Source of the DNA: CAWEBF01 sp963807235
GTDB taxonomy: Bacteria; Acidobacteriota; Vicinamibacteria; Vicinamibacterales; UBA2999
Assembly: GCA_963807235.1 (NCBI GenBank)
Contig: CAWEBF010000003.1
Location: forward strand, 138,462 to 202,461
Direction: 5' to 3'
Length of the DNA stretch: 64,000 nucleotides
Notes under the pieces: model-generated
The model's input: the letters and a program-made list of their open reading frames with translations, nothing else
The model's database searches: none
What the model was told of the DNA's origin: nothing
Made by a program: the position numbers and the translations under genes
In this document: piece by piece, positions 20,057-28,705 of the stretch
How the letters are laid out: the number at the start of each line of letters is the position of its first letter
Position numbering within the stretch: position 1 is the first letter of the stretch

Positions 20057-21326
20057 ATGCGCGCGTACCGCCCGATCGGCTTCTTCCGCACACCGTGGAC
20101 GCTCGCGGCGGCCATTGTCCTGGGTGCCGCCACGCTTGACAGGTCAGGCGCCATCCGCCTCGACCGACTGGCCGCAGTGGCGCGGCCCGGAGCGGACGGG
20201 CATCTCGCACGAAACCGGATTGCTGAAGCAGTGGCCGCCCTCCGGCCCGGCGGCGCAGTGGTCGGCCGCCGGCCTGGGCAACGGCTACGGATCGATGGCC
20301 GTGAAGGGCAACCAGCTGTTCGTGCAGGGCCTGAAGGGACGCGACAGCGTGGTGACGAGCCTCGGCCGCGCCGACGGCAAGCCGCTGTGGACGCGGGTCA
20401 TTGGTCCGGGTGGCGACAACGACCGGGGGCCGGGTCCGCGCAGCACGCCCACTGTGGATGGTGACCGGCTCTTCGTGCTGACAGAAAACGGCGATCTGGC
20501 CGCGCTGCGCGCAGCCGACGGCGGCGTGGTGTGGCAGCGCAACATCCTGCGCGATTTCAGCGGCCAGAACATTTCCTGGCTGCTCAGCGAATCGCCGCTC
20601 GTGGATGGCGACAAGGTGATCGTCACGCCCGGCGGCCGCAACGCGGGGATGGTGGCCCTGGAGAAGACGACGGGCAAGACCATCTGGGTCGCGAAGGAAC
20701 TGAGCGACGAGGCCGGCTACTCGTCGCCGATCGTCGCCGACATCGGCGGCGTGCGAACGGTGATGACATTGACGTCGGCGGCCGGCGTCGGTGTTCGTGC
20801 GTCAGACGGCAAGCTGATGTGGCGCAACCGCTCGGCCGCCAATGGCACGGCGAACGCCACCACGCCCGTGTTCTCGAACAACACGGTCTTCTACACGTCG
20901 AGCTATGGTACCGGCGGCGCGCTGCTGTCGCTGACCCCGCAGAACGGTGAGGTGCGTGCGCAGGAGGTCTATTTCACCCGCGACATGCAGAACCACCACG
21001 GCGGCGTGATCGTGATCGGCAGCACGCTGTACGGGTTCCACAATTCGATCATGGCCGCGCTGGACCTGCCCACGGGAAAGTCGCTGTGGCGCAACCGCAG
21101 CGTGGGCAAGGGCGCCATCACCCACGCCGACGGCCGGTTCTACATCCTCGGCGAGGACCACGTGATGGGGCTGGCGGAGGCCACGCCGGCTGGCTATCGC
21201 GAGTTCGGGCGCTTCCCGATTGCCGATCAGGGATGGCCTTCGTGGGCGCATCCGGTCGTCAGCGGCGGGCGTCTCTACGTCCGCAACCAGGGCACGATCC
21301 TGGCCTACGACGTTCGCGCCCGATGA
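20057..21326 (+). CDS. Exported PQQ-like beta-propeller protein (one frameshift)
   Basis: The leader MRAYRPIGFFRTPWTLAAAI starts at 20,057; one base change near 20,145 shifts to the frame of ASTDWPQWRGPERTGISHET. About 420 residues with repeats such as GRADGKPLWTR, RAADGGVVWQRN, KTTGKTIWVAKE and DLPTGKSLWRNR. The segment ADIGGVRTVMTLTSAAGVGV is also found in related propellers. It is the divergent partner of the 18,696-19,928 gene and the fifth propeller in the window. Downstream, a membrane protein gene starts after 9 bp and may be co-transcribed. Confidence 0.75.
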
Positions 21327-21335
21327 TTCCATGAC

Positions 21336-22022
21336 GTGCCGGCGCTCACGACCACGTTCATCGTCCTTTCACACGCCGCGTCGCTGATCTTCGCGATCTA
21401 TACGACCCAACGAAGCGGCGTGAGGACTCAAGTGCTCCTGTACGCCTTCATCATCGACTACGTCCTTCGGCTGTCTTCGATCCGGCCGTTGTACTTCGGG
21501 TCACGCTCGGACAGCGGTTGGGTTCGGTCAGCCGCATCGGCACTGAGCCGGCGCCCGGCGAGGGGCGAGAAGCCGGAGCCGCTCGTGGAACAGAACTCGG
21601 GCCGCCACCTGGGCCTGTGGGGTCACCTCGGCCTGATGGCGCTTTTGTCGTATTTCGCGTTCGTCCTCGCCAACGTCGATGCCGATCGGCAACTGGGATC
21701 CGATCTCGCGACCGTCCTCGACGATCTGGACTGGGCGATCGTCCTCGGGGCCACCTACTGGGTGAATGCGCTGGTGACGCGAATCATCGTGATTGATCCA
21801 GGCCGGCCGCCGACGAAGAGTTTCGGATACAACACGCGCGAGCTCGGAATTCTCGCCGTTGCGGTCCTGGTCGGTGGCGCGGTGGTAGCGGTGCGGCAGA
21901 TGAACGGCTATCCGGCCTCGGCGTGGTCGGTGATGGGTCCGCTTCTCGCCATTCGGACGCTGGGAGACCTCCACGCCCGCCTGAAGGCGGAAGGCCCGCA
22001 CCCGCTTCGAGATTGGTCGTGA
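21336..22022 (+). CDS. Integral membrane protein of unknown function
   Basis: 228 residues from a GTG at 21,336; no ATG is in frame nearby. Four membrane segments can be seen: FIVLSHAASLIFAIY, GLMALLSYFAFVLANV, WAIVLGATYWVNALVTRIIV and GILAVAVLVGGAVVAV. A charged loop of about 60 residues separates the first two. The end HARLKAEGPHPLRDWS is cytoplasm-like. No family was recognised. It follows a propeller gene after 9 bp on the same strand. Confidence 0.6.
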   Translation: MPALTTTFIVLSHAASLIFAIYTTQRSGVRTQVLLYAFIIDYVLRLSSIRPLYFGSRSDSGWVRSAASALSRRPARGEKPEPLVEQNSGRHLGLWGHLGLMALLSYFAFVLANVDADRQLGSDLATVLDDLDWAIVLGATYWVNALVTRIIVIDPGRPPTKSFGYNTRELGILAVAVLVGGAVVAVRQMNGYPASAWSVMGPLLAIRTLGDLHARLKAEGPHPLRDWS

Positions 22023-22057
22023 TCGTCGGTATACTCCTCCTCGACGTGAGGAGGTCT

Positions 22058-23035
22058 ATGCCCGTTCTCTACGCCCCGCCAAAGGCGGGGCAATCAAACA
22101 CTGCCCTGGCGAGGCGGAGCTTCGATGGTCTGAGGCGGAGCCTCGCCAGACTGTGGTGCGCCGCCGGATTCGTTCTCGCGTTCAGCATCACTCCGGCCAT
22201 GGCTCAGGTGGACTTCTCCGGTGAGTGGGCGCCGCGTTTCTGGGAGGACCAGCCCGAGCGCGTGCCGGGTCCCGACCTCGGCGACTACGCGGGCATTCCA
22301 ATCAACGACGCCGCGCGGCTGCGCGCGGAGGCGTGGGACGCCTCCATCCAGTCGCTGCCCGAATGGCAGTGCCGGCCGCACTCGGCGGACTACATCTGGC
22401 GCGGCCCCTCGAATTTGCGCATCTCGAAAGAGGTGGATCCCGTCTCGCGCGAGACCACCGCGTTCCACGCGGAGTGGCTGCGCTCGGTGGACCGCGCCAT
22501 TTACCTCGACGGCCGGCCGCATCCCCCGGAAGACGCACTGCACACTTGGGCCGGCTTCTCCACGGCGAAGTGGGACGGCGACATGCTGACGGTGACCGTC
22601 ACGCACCTGAAAGAAGGATACCTGCGTCGCAACGGCCTGCCACGCAGCGACAAGGCGACGCTGACCGAGCACTGGATCAGAAACGGGGACCTCCTGACCG
22701 TGCTCGAGATCATCCGGGATCCGGTGTATCTCACCGAGCCGTTGCTGCGGTCCACCGATTACGAGCTGAACGTCAACCAGCAGATTCCGCCCTATCCGTG
22801 CGGCGTCGTGCAGGAAGTCGATCGCGACTCGCACAAGGTGCCGCATTATCTGCCGGGCACCAACCCGTACACCACGGAGTACGCCATCCGCGAAAGACTG
22901 CCGATCGAGGCCACGCGAGGCGGGGCGGAGACGATGTATCCGGACTTCGCCAGGAAGATGAAGACGCTGCCGCCGGCACGCAAGCCCGAGCCACCGCCGG
23001 CCCCCGCCAAACCGGCACCGCGCGCGGCGCGGTGA
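22058..23035 (+). CDS. Exported acidobacterial conserved protein with a palindromic insert in its leader
   Basis: Conserved hypothetical exported protein. GAGGAGG at 22,048-22,054 sets the ATG at 22,058, but the hydrophobic leader core (CAAGFVLAFSITPAMAQ) begins only ~33 codons later. Between them the sequence encodes PPKAGQSNTALARRSFDGLRR, which is the translation of a palindromic repeat element. The mature part begins VDFSGEW and includes WQCRPHSADYIWRGPSNLR, GYLRRNGLPRSDKATLTEHW and DPVYLTEPLLRSTDYELN. The same signatures appear in the protein at 24,181-24,939, so the two are paralogs on either side of a metallo-hydrolase gene. The end is Pro/Ala-rich. Function unknown; a beta-sandwich fold is a guess. 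Confidence 0.7.
   Translation: MPVLYAPPKAGQSNTALARRSFDGLRRSLARLWCAAGFVLAFSITPAMAQVDFSGEWAPRFWEDQPERVPGPDLGDYAGIPINDAARLRAEAWDASIQSLPEWQCRPHSADYIWRGPSNLRISKEVDPVSRETTAFHAEWLRSVDRAIYLDGRPHPPEDALHTWAGFSTAKWDGDMLTVTVTHLKEGYLRRNGLPRSDKATLTEHWIRNGDLLTVLEIIRDPVYLTEPLLRSTDYELNVNQQIPPYPCGVVQEVDRDSHKVPHYLPGTNPYTTEYAIRERLPIEATRGGAETMYPDFARKMKTLPPARKPEPPPAPAKPAPRAAR
22072..22150. repeat. Palindromic (REP-like) element inside a coding region
   Basis: Two nested dyads: GCCCCGCC/GGCGGGGC around AAA (22,073-22,091), and CTGGCGAGGC/GCCTCGCCAG at 22,106-22,115 and 22,140-22,149. GCGGAGC-type words fill the centre. It lies in frame between the start codon and the hydrophobic core of a signal peptide. Confidence 0.7.
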
Positions 23036-23043
23036 GGGATCCC

Positions 23044-24158
23044 GTGCTCCGTCCGGTTGCACTCGCCTTCTGTCTGACTCTCACGACGATGGCGCTGTCC
23101 TCCGCGCAGGACGCGGCGTCCGGCGCGACGGCGATCCGCGTTCTGCCGCTGCGCGGCAATGTCTTCGTGCTGCAGGGCGCCGGCGGCAACATCACCGCGT
23201 CGGTGGGGCGCGATGGCGTGCTGCTGGTGGACGCCGGCTCGTCGAACAGCAGCGAGCAGGTGCTGGCCGCGATTCGCCAACTGCAGGCGCGGCTGGACCT
23301 GCGCGACCAGGCGCTGCAGTTTGGCGCCGAAACGCGGTCGAGTGTCGCCGGGCGCAACATCGAAGCGCCGCCCAAGCCGATTCGCTACATCATCAACACC
23401 CACTTCGATCCTGAGCACGTGGGCGGCAACGAGAAGCTGCGGGCGGCGGGGAAGACGTTCACCGGCGGCAACGTGGCTGGCAACATCGCTGACGCCGCCG
23501 AGGGCGCCGCGATCCTGGCGCACGAGAACGTGCTGCAGCGTATGACCACGCCCGGTGCGGGCGAGACCGCCACGCCGGCGGACGCGCAGCCGACCGACAC
23601 CTACTACTCCGACACGATGAAGCTGAGCCACTTCTTCAACGGCGAAGGGGTGCAGCTGTTTCACCAGCCGTCGGCGCACAGCAATGGCGACAGCCTGGTG
23701 ATCTTCCGTGGCTCCGACGTCATCGCAGCCGGGGATATCTACTCGACGGTCAGCTACCCGGTGATCGACACGGCCCACGGCGGCACGATCGACGGTGTGA
23801 TCAACGGCCTCAACCGTATTCTCGATCTGTCGGTGGCGGAGTTCCGCACGGAGGGCGGCACGCTGGTGGTGCCCGGCCACGGGCGCATCAGCGACGCGGC
23901 CGATGTGGCCTACTACCGCGACATGGTGGTGATGATTCGCGACCGCATCAAGTCGATGATCGATAAAGAGATGACGCTGGACGAGGTGAAGGCCGCCAGG
24001 CCGACCGCCGACTGGGAGCCGCGCTACGGTTCGCAGACGGGGCCGTGGACGACCGACGGCTTCATCACCGCGGCCTACAACTCGCTGGGCGGCGGTCGCC
24101 GGCCGGCTCCCCCGCGCGACGCGGTGGCGCGCGTCCGGCGCCCCGTCCTGCGCGTTGA
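23044..24158 (+). CDS. Exported metallo-beta-lactamase-fold hydrolase with a variant metal motif
   Basis: GTG 23,044 follows a GAGGGA ribosome site and opens the leader LRPVALAFCLTLTTMALSSA. The fold is clear: VFVLQGAGGNITASVG, DGVLLVDAGSS, then the first metal loop NTHFDPEHVGGN, later QPSAHSNGDSLVIF, AAGDIYSTVSYP and LVVPGHGRISD. The canonical loop is HxHxDH; here it reads H-F-D-P-E-H, with Asp and Glu in place of His and Asp. No stop separates this frame from the next gene, but a TGA at 24,156-24,158 is reached if one base was lost; that end is used here. The gene sits between two paralogous exported proteins. Substrate unknown. Confidence 0.7.
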
Positions 24159-24180
24159 TCCGGCCCTCGACGTGAAGACC

Positions 24181-24939
24181 ATGCGAACCATGTTCCGCCA
24201 CGCCGCCTCAGCCGCCGTGGTGTGTGGCATGGTCACCATCGCCGCGCACGGACAAGGCCGCGGCGGCGCTGCCCCGATGCCCCGAGCCGCGGCGCCGGTG
24301 GACCTCACCGGCACCTGGATGCCGCTCATCACCGAGGACTGGCGCTGGCGGATGCGCGTACCGCCCAAGGGCGATTACGCCAGCATTCCCTTGAATGCTG
24401 CCGGCGTGAAGATCGTCGAGAGCTGGGATCCGGCACGTGATGCGGCCGCCGGCGAACAGTGCCGTGGGTACGGCGCACCCGCCGTGATGCGGCTGCCCGG
24501 CCGCGTGCGCATCTCGTGGGAAAGTGACACGGTGATGAAGGTGGAGACCGAGGCCGGCAGCCAGACGCGTCTCTTCACCTTCGGCACGCAGCCGCCGCAA
24601 CAGGCGCCCGGCTGGCAGGGGACGTCCGCAGCCTTCTGGCAGCCGGCCGGCGGGGGCGGCGGCCGTCGTGGTGGCGGGGCGGCATCGCGCGGCGGCTCGC
24701 TGCGTGTCGTGACCACCAACCTGAAGGCCGGCTACCTGCGTCGCAATGGCGTCCCCTACAGCGCCAACGCGCGGCTGACGGAGTGGTACAACCGTGCCAA
24801 CGAAGCCAACGGCGACGCCTTCCTCGTGGTCACCACACAGGTCGAAGATCCCACCTACCTGAACACGCGATGGGTGACGAGCACGCACTTCAAGAAGGTG
24901 CCTGACACGACGCCCTGGACACCCGGGCCCTGCGAGTAG
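24181..24939 (+). CDS. Exported acidobacterial conserved protein, paralog of 22,058-23,035
   Basis: ATG 24,181 starts a typical leader (MRTMFRHAASAAVVCGMVTI, cleavage after AHG). The mature part begins VDLTGTWMPLITEDWRWRM, matching the DFSGEW start of the paralog, and shares YASIPLNAAG (YAGIPINDAA there), GYLRRNGVPYS and DPTYLNTRWVTSTHF. A Gly/Arg-rich insert (GGGGGRRGGGAASRGG) breaks the middle. The frame is continuous with the metallo-hydrolase before it, giving an apparent fusion; the internal signal peptide argues for two genes and a sequencing indel. Such two-paralog sets next to metallo-hydrolases suggest a shared extracytoplasmic pathway, which is inference. Confidence 0.7.
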   Translation: MRTMFRHAASAAVVCGMVTIAAHGQGRGGAAPMPRAAAPVDLTGTWMPLITEDWRWRMRVPPKGDYASIPLNAAGVKIVESWDPARDAAAGEQCRGYGAPAVMRLPGRVRISWESDTVMKVETEAGSQTRLFTFGTQPPQQAPGWQGTSAAFWQPAGGGGGRRGGGAASRGGSLRVVTTNLKAGYLRRNGVPYSANARLTEWYNRANEANGDAFLVVTTQVEDPTYLNTRWVTSTHFKKVPDTTPWTPGPCE

Positions 24940-25012
24940 GCCGGAAGTCGTTCGACAATTCCTCTCCCGAACCGTTCCTTCCGCTGCGGCGTCTAGTGGT
25001 GCGAGGCTGCCA

Positions 25013-25663
25013 ATGCAACGAGCGACGTTCCTTCTGTGCTGCCTGGTTTGTGGTTCGGCTCTGGCCGCACAACGTACCGCCCAGCTCGTCGAGCAAGAAA
25101 TCAGGCAGGCGCAGGCGGAGGTGCCGGCCCTCGCTGAGGTTCTTCAGCTCAAGAGCGGCATGACCGTCGCCGACGTGGGTTCCGGCGGCGGTGCCATGAG
25201 CCTGGTCCTGTCGCGACACCTGGGCGAGAGCGGCCGCGTCTATGCCACCGACATCAGACCCGAGATGCTGGCGGAAATACGAGAGCTGGTGGTTCGAGAG
25301 CGCCTTGCGAATGTCACGGTGCTGGAGGGAGGCGCACGATCGACGAATCTCCCGGATGGATGCTGCGACGCGATCTTCTTGCGAGACGTCTACCATCACC
25401 TCACGAGTCCAGCGGAAATCAACCGGAGCCTTCTGGCCGCGTTGAAACCTGGGGGCCGGCTGGCGATCATCGACTTCGAACCAGAGCCTGGTTCCAAGGT
25501 GCCGGACGGCGTTCCGGCCAATCGCGGTGGCCATGGCGTGCCGATCACCGTCGCCGTCGATGAGGTGCGTGCCGGGGGCTTGACATTCGTCCGGACACTC
25601 TCGCACTGGCCGCCTAACGATGAGCGAGCACGCCTCTTCCTTGCACTCTTCCGAAAGCCCTAG
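25013..25663 (+). CDS. Class I SAM methyltransferase with an export signal
   Basis: 216 residues. Residues 1-19 (MQRATFLLCCLVCGSALAA) form a convincing signal peptide. The rest is a textbook methyltransferase: motif I VADVGSGGGAMSLVLSRHL, acidic end of strand 2 VYATDIRPEM, ARSTNLPDGCCDAIFLRDVYHHL, then LKPGGRLAIIDFEPEP. Substrate is not evident, though the UbiE/arsenite-like layout fits small molecules. SAM is not known to be available outside the cytoplasm, so export is puzzling; either the leader acts as an anchor, the start is misjudged, or the protein is retained. No other in-frame start removes the leader without removing part of the helix before motif I. A 59-aa membrane protein starts 3 bp after the stop. 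Confidence 0.8.
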   Translation: MQRATFLLCCLVCGSALAAQRTAQLVEQEIRQAQAEVPALAEVLQLKSGMTVADVGSGGGAMSLVLSRHLGESGRVYATDIRPEMLAEIRELVVRERLANVTVLEGGARSTNLPDGCCDAIFLRDVYHHLTSPAEINRSLLAALKPGGRLAIIDFEPEPGSKVPDGVPANRGGHGVPITVAVDEVRAGGLTFVRTLSHWPPNDERARLFLALFRKP

Positions 25664-25666
25664 GCA

Positions 25667-25846
25667 GTGACTCTCGCGAGAGTGGTGGCGGAGATTGTCG
25701 GGCTCCTGGTTTCTCTGGTCCTTGTGCAATGGCTATCGTCCCGGCTCCTCGAGACCGAGGGCTTCTGGCCGTCGATTGTGTATTCGGCGATCTATCTCGG
25801 CGTTCGCGCCTTCTTCTTCGCGAGGCGGCCGCGCTCGACGAGCTAG
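25667..25846 (+). CDS. Small two-helix membrane protein
   Basis: GTG at 25,667, only 3 bp after the methyltransferase stop, opens 59 codons ending TAG at 25,846. The protein begins VTLARVVAEIVGLLVSLVLV and continues QWLSSRLLETEGFWPSIVYS then AIYLGVRAFFFARRPRSTS. Two hydrophobic helices are joined by a short acidic loop, with a basic tail placing both ends in the cytoplasm. Codon third positions are GC-rich as in the neighbours. The tight spacing suggests co-transcription with the methyltransferase and perhaps a membrane partner for it. No family recognised. Confidence 0.6.
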   Translation: MTLARVVAEIVGLLVSLVLVQWLSSRLLETEGFWPSIVYSAIYLGVRAFFFARRPRSTS

Positions 25847-25872
25847 ACCGGGGACCCTTGGCCGGCTAGGCC

Positions 25873-25893
25873 CGGAGCCTGGAGCCCGGAGCC
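25873..25893. repeat. Heptamer array, (C/T)GGAGCC x3
   Basis: Three 7-bp units lie 17 bp before the folE start codon, inside its probable leader. Same unit as at 103-130. Confidence 0.8.
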
Positions 25894-25909
25894 CGTACGA
25901 TAGGACTCC

Positions 25910-26503
25910 ATGGATGCGCTGATCAGGCAGCTCCTGGTCGACCTGGGCGAAGACCCCACACGCGAAGGGCTGGCTAAGACGCCGATTCGAGTGGCCAGGG
26001 CGCTTTCGTTCCTGACAAGCGGCTACGCGGCCAACATCGACGAGGTGCTCAACGGTGCGCTGTTCACCGTGGACTACAACGAGATGGTCATCGTGCGTGA
26101 CATCGACTACTACAGTCTGTGCGAGCACCACCTCCTGCCGTTCTTCGGCAAGTGCCACGTCGCCTACATTCCCAATGGCCGCGTGATCGGGCTGAGCAAG
26201 ATTCCACGCCTCGTGAACGTGTTCGCGCGGCGGCTGCAGATCCAGGAGCGGATGACGAGCCAGATCGCCGAAACCATCCGCGACGCGGTGGACCCCACGG
26301 GCGTGGCGGTGGTCTGCGAGGGCACGCACCTCTGCATGTCGATGCGCGGGGTCGAGAAGCAGAATTCGACGGCTGTGACGAGCGCCATGCTGGGGGCGTT
26401 TCAGACGAGCGCACGCACCCGCCTGGAGTTCCTCGAGCTCATCCGTCGTCCCGAGATCCCTGGTCCGACGGCCGCGACCCGGTTATCCTGCGTTGATGAT
26501 TGA
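25910..26503 (+). CDS. folE: GTP cyclohydrolase I
   Basis: Converts GTP to 7,8-dihydroneopterin triphosphate, the first step of tetrahydrofolate (and pterin) synthesis in the cytoplasm. 197 residues, close to the family norm. Visible signatures are GEDPTREGLAKTPIRVARAL, the zinc site DYYSLCEHHLLPFFGKCHVAY (Cys and His ligands), IGLSKIPRLVN and CEGTHLCMSMRGVEKQNS with the second Cys. All catalytic positions are intact and there is no frameshift. The 3' end overlaps the start of the next gene by 8 bp. A heptamer array precedes the gene. Confidence 0.97.
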   Translation: MDALIRQLLVDLGEDPTREGLAKTPIRVARALSFLTSGYAANIDEVLNGALFTVDYNEMVIVRDIDYYSLCEHHLLPFFGKCHVAYIPNGRVIGLSKIPRLVNVFARRLQIQERMTSQIAETIRDAVDPTGVAVVCEGTHLCMSMRGVEKQNSTAVTSAMLGAFQTSARTRLEFLELIRRPEIPGPTAATRLSCVDD

Positions 26504-27176
26504 CCGACGCGCCTGGGTCGTGGCCTGCGTGGTGGTTCCGTTGCTTGGCGGTGCGCTGGACGGCCAGACCCGACGCGCCCCAGCCCGTCGCCCCGCGGCT
26601 CCGCCTCCGCCCGCGTTGCGGACCGAACCCGCCGTCGTGAAATGCCCGCAAGTGCTCGGCGAGGGCGCGCGCACGAAGCGCCAGTATTGCGACGTCCTGA
26701 TCGAACGCGACCCATCCGCCGGCATCCTGATCACGATCCCGGCTCACTCCGGACCGGCGACCCTCTTGTTCGACCTGCACAACCGGCACACCTACTCGGA
26801 GGAGGCCGTGAAGTCCGGCCGCGGCTACCATCGCTACACCGCGTCAATCGGCGTGCTCACGCTGGACAACACCCTGATCTCGCGTGCGGCGGTGCTGAGT
26901 GAGTTTCGGAGTCAGACCGACCTTGTCGATCGCATCCTGGGGGGCGGAGGCCCCGGCGGGTTGAAGGCGGTAGCACCCGCGGGTACCGAATCGGTGGCAA
27001 TGCCGATTCCACAGGACGTCACCCAAATGAGCATCCTGGGCGAGAAGCTGGCGGTCGTGCGCGTGGAGGGCGGAGACGACTTCAGGGCGTCGGGGCGCCC
27101 GATCGCGATTGTCAGCAACGTGATGGTGGAGTACCGACCCGTCGCAGGGCGGGCTCCGGCCGCCAAGCCCCGCTAG
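26496..27176 (+). CDS. Exported protein of unknown function
   Basis: ATG 26,496 overlaps the end of folE, implying co-transcription. The leader is IDRRAWVVACVVVPLLGGAL, followed by a Pro/Ala/Arg-rich linker (RRAPARRPAAPPPPA). The globular part has CPQVLGEGARTKRQYCDVLI with two Cys that could form a disulfide, then ILITIPAHSGPATLLFDLHN, RYTASIGVLTLDNTLISRAA and a Gly-rich GGGGPGGLK turn. The strand-rich pattern suggests a beta-sandwich. No known family recognised. Confidence 0.65.
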   Translation: MIDRRAWVVACVVVPLLGGALDGQTRRAPARRPAAPPPPALRTEPAVVKCPQVLGEGARTKRQYCDVLIERDPSAGILITIPAHSGPATLLFDLHNRHTYSEEAVKSGRGYHRYTASIGVLTLDNTLISRAAVLSEFRSQTDLVDRILGGGGPGGLKAVAPAGTESVAMPIPQDVTQMSILGEKLAVVRVEGGDDFRASGRPIAIVSNVMVEYRPVAGRAPAAKPR

Positions 27177-27192
27177 GCCGCTCTGTCAGCCG

Positions 27193-28692
27193 TCAGTAGA
27201 TGTTCGCCCGCGGTCGCGCGGTCTGGGGCGGGGGCTCGGGCTCGTCCTCCCAGTCCTCGTCTTCGAAGAGCGCGGCCGCACCGGCCTGCGTCGGGTCGAA
27301 CATGCCCCACTCGTCCTGCGCGGGACGGGCGAGCTTCTGCTTCCGCTTGCGCTCGGGTTTGACGACCCGGTCGCGCGTGCGCCGCACGACTGCCGGTGCA
27401 ATCTCGACCTCGGCGGGCTCGTCAGGCGCTGCCTGCATGGCGGGCTCGGCCAGCGATTCCAGCGCGTGGAGGCCCGCCCGGTGCGCGGCCGCGCCGATGA
27501 ACTCGAGCGATTCGAGGTCCAGCGTGGGCGCCGGTTCGGGTTCCGGCTCAGGCTCCGGTTCGGGCTGGATGGCCACCGCTTCGATCGGGCCGCACGCTTT
27601 CAGGAGCACGTCGGCCAACGGGACCCCTGCCTGATCGTCCACCCACGGCCACGACGGTGCGATCCCATCGTCGACGGGATAACGGCTCGGCAAGGTCGCA
27701 ACTGTCAGCGGGGTCGAGTCGATCAGCGGCGCCGCCGCGAACTTGGTCTCGAGCAGGTCCAGGTCCTCGAAGGTGTCCATCTCCACGATGGGCGCCGCTG
27801 GCTCCGGTGCCGCAACCGCGTCCGGTGCCCGGCCCTTGCGCGGCGGGGCCGAGATCTCGGCCAGTTCCCAGGGACTCAGCCCGGCGATTTCGGCAGCGTC
27901 GGCAAACGTGACACCCATCGCGCCGGCGGCGCTCGCGCTCGCGGACGCTGCGCTCGGTACCGTGGCTTCCACGACCACCGGTTCCGCGACCACTGGTTTC
28001 ACGACCACCGGTTCCACGAGCGAGACCTGCTTGCCCGCCGTAGCCTTGGCGAAGGCGGGTGGCGGTAACGGATCCGGCTCGCGACGGTCCTCGTCGCGGC
28101 GCCCCACGAGCTCCAACAGCTGGTTGAGCGGCATCGCCGATGGGGCGCGATCGCTCTCTATGGCGGCCGAGACCGTCTGTACGCCGGTGTCTTCCGGCTC
28201 CAGTGGTTCGGCAGCCGGGGCCGGGCTGTCGACGGGCAGCGGTTCGATCCAGGCGATATGAGGCTCAGGAACCGCGCTGGCCGACGCGCGGCGCTCGACC
28301 GCGCGGTCGAGGTACAACGCCACTTCCCGGGCGAACACCTCGGGATCGCAGCCGCTCGACCGGGTGTCCTTTTCGCGTCGCAGCCCGCCCAGCACGCCCT
28401 GCGGCTTCTTCCTGGACGCGTGCGCCGACGTCGCGATCACCGGAATCGTCAACGTGTGGACGTGGGCCGCACCGTCACCAAGCTCGCGGAGATGACTGGC
28501 CAGCGCGGCCTCATCGCGCGGCGACAGCAGGGACGACGTCAGAATGAGGTCGGGAATGCGGCCCTTGAGGATGTCGAGACCCTCGGTGGCCGACCCGCTT
28601 TGCACGAGGTCGGCGTTGACGTGTGATCGCAGGAGCGACGCGAGCGCGGCGCTCTGTTTCCTGTCGTTGTCAACCGCAAAGATGAGAGACAT
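27193..28692 (-). CDS. Receiver-like protein without a phospho-acceptor Asp, with long Pro/Glu-rich tail
   Basis: 499 residues. The first ~120 follow a response-regulator receiver fold (SLIFAVDNDRKQSAALASLL, GRIPDLILTSSLLSP, IPVIATSA), but the phospho-acceptor position after PDLIL is Ser, so it is a pseudo-receiver. The remaining two thirds are low-complexity acidic, Pro- and Ala-rich sequence with EPEPEPEPEP. The segment AFAKATAGKQ at about residue 222 is a translated palindromic repeat. The tail ends in a conserved-looking block (MFDPTQAGAAALFEDEDW). It lies on the opposite strand next to the Tad locus and a small membrane protein, so a role in pilus control is possible but unproven. Confidence 0.65.
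   Translation of the reverse strand: MSLIFAVDNDRKQSAALASLLRSHVNADLVQSGSATEGLDILKGRIPDLILTSSLLSPRDEAALASHLRELGDGAAHVHTLTIPVIATSAHASRKKPQGVLGGLRREKDTRSSGCDPEVFAREVALYLDRAVERRASASAVPEPHIAWIEPLPVDSPAPAAEPLEPEDTGVQTVSAAIESDRAPSAMPLNQLLELVGRRDEDRREPDPLPPPAFAKATAGKQVSLVEPVVVKPVVAEPVVVEATVPSAASASASAAGAMGVTFADAAEIAGLSPWELAEISAPPRKGRAPDAVAAPEPAAPIVEMDTFEDLDLLETKFAAAPLIDSTPLTVATLPSRYPVDDGIAPSWPWVDDQAGVPLADVLLKACGPIEAVAIQPEPEPEPEPEPAPTLDLESLEFIGAAAHRAGLHALESLAEPAMQAAPDEPAEVEIAPAVVRRTRDRVVKPERKRKQKLARPAQDEWGMFDPTQAGAAALFEDEDWEDEPEPPPQTARPRANIY
28034..28059. repeat. Palindromic (REP-like) element inside the pseudo-receiver gene
   Basis: CCCGCC (28,034-28,039) and GGCGGG (28,054-28,059) enclose GCCTT/AAGGC, giving a nested dyad. 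On the gene strand it reads as AFAKATAGK in a low-complexity linker. Confidence 0.6.
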
Positions 28693-28705
28693 GGGGGGCC
28701 CGTCC

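Noticed and set aside
23044..24939. True fusion of metallo-hydrolase and the exported protein
   Set aside because: A complete signal peptide lies at the join and a stop is reached with a one-base change, so two genes are more likely.
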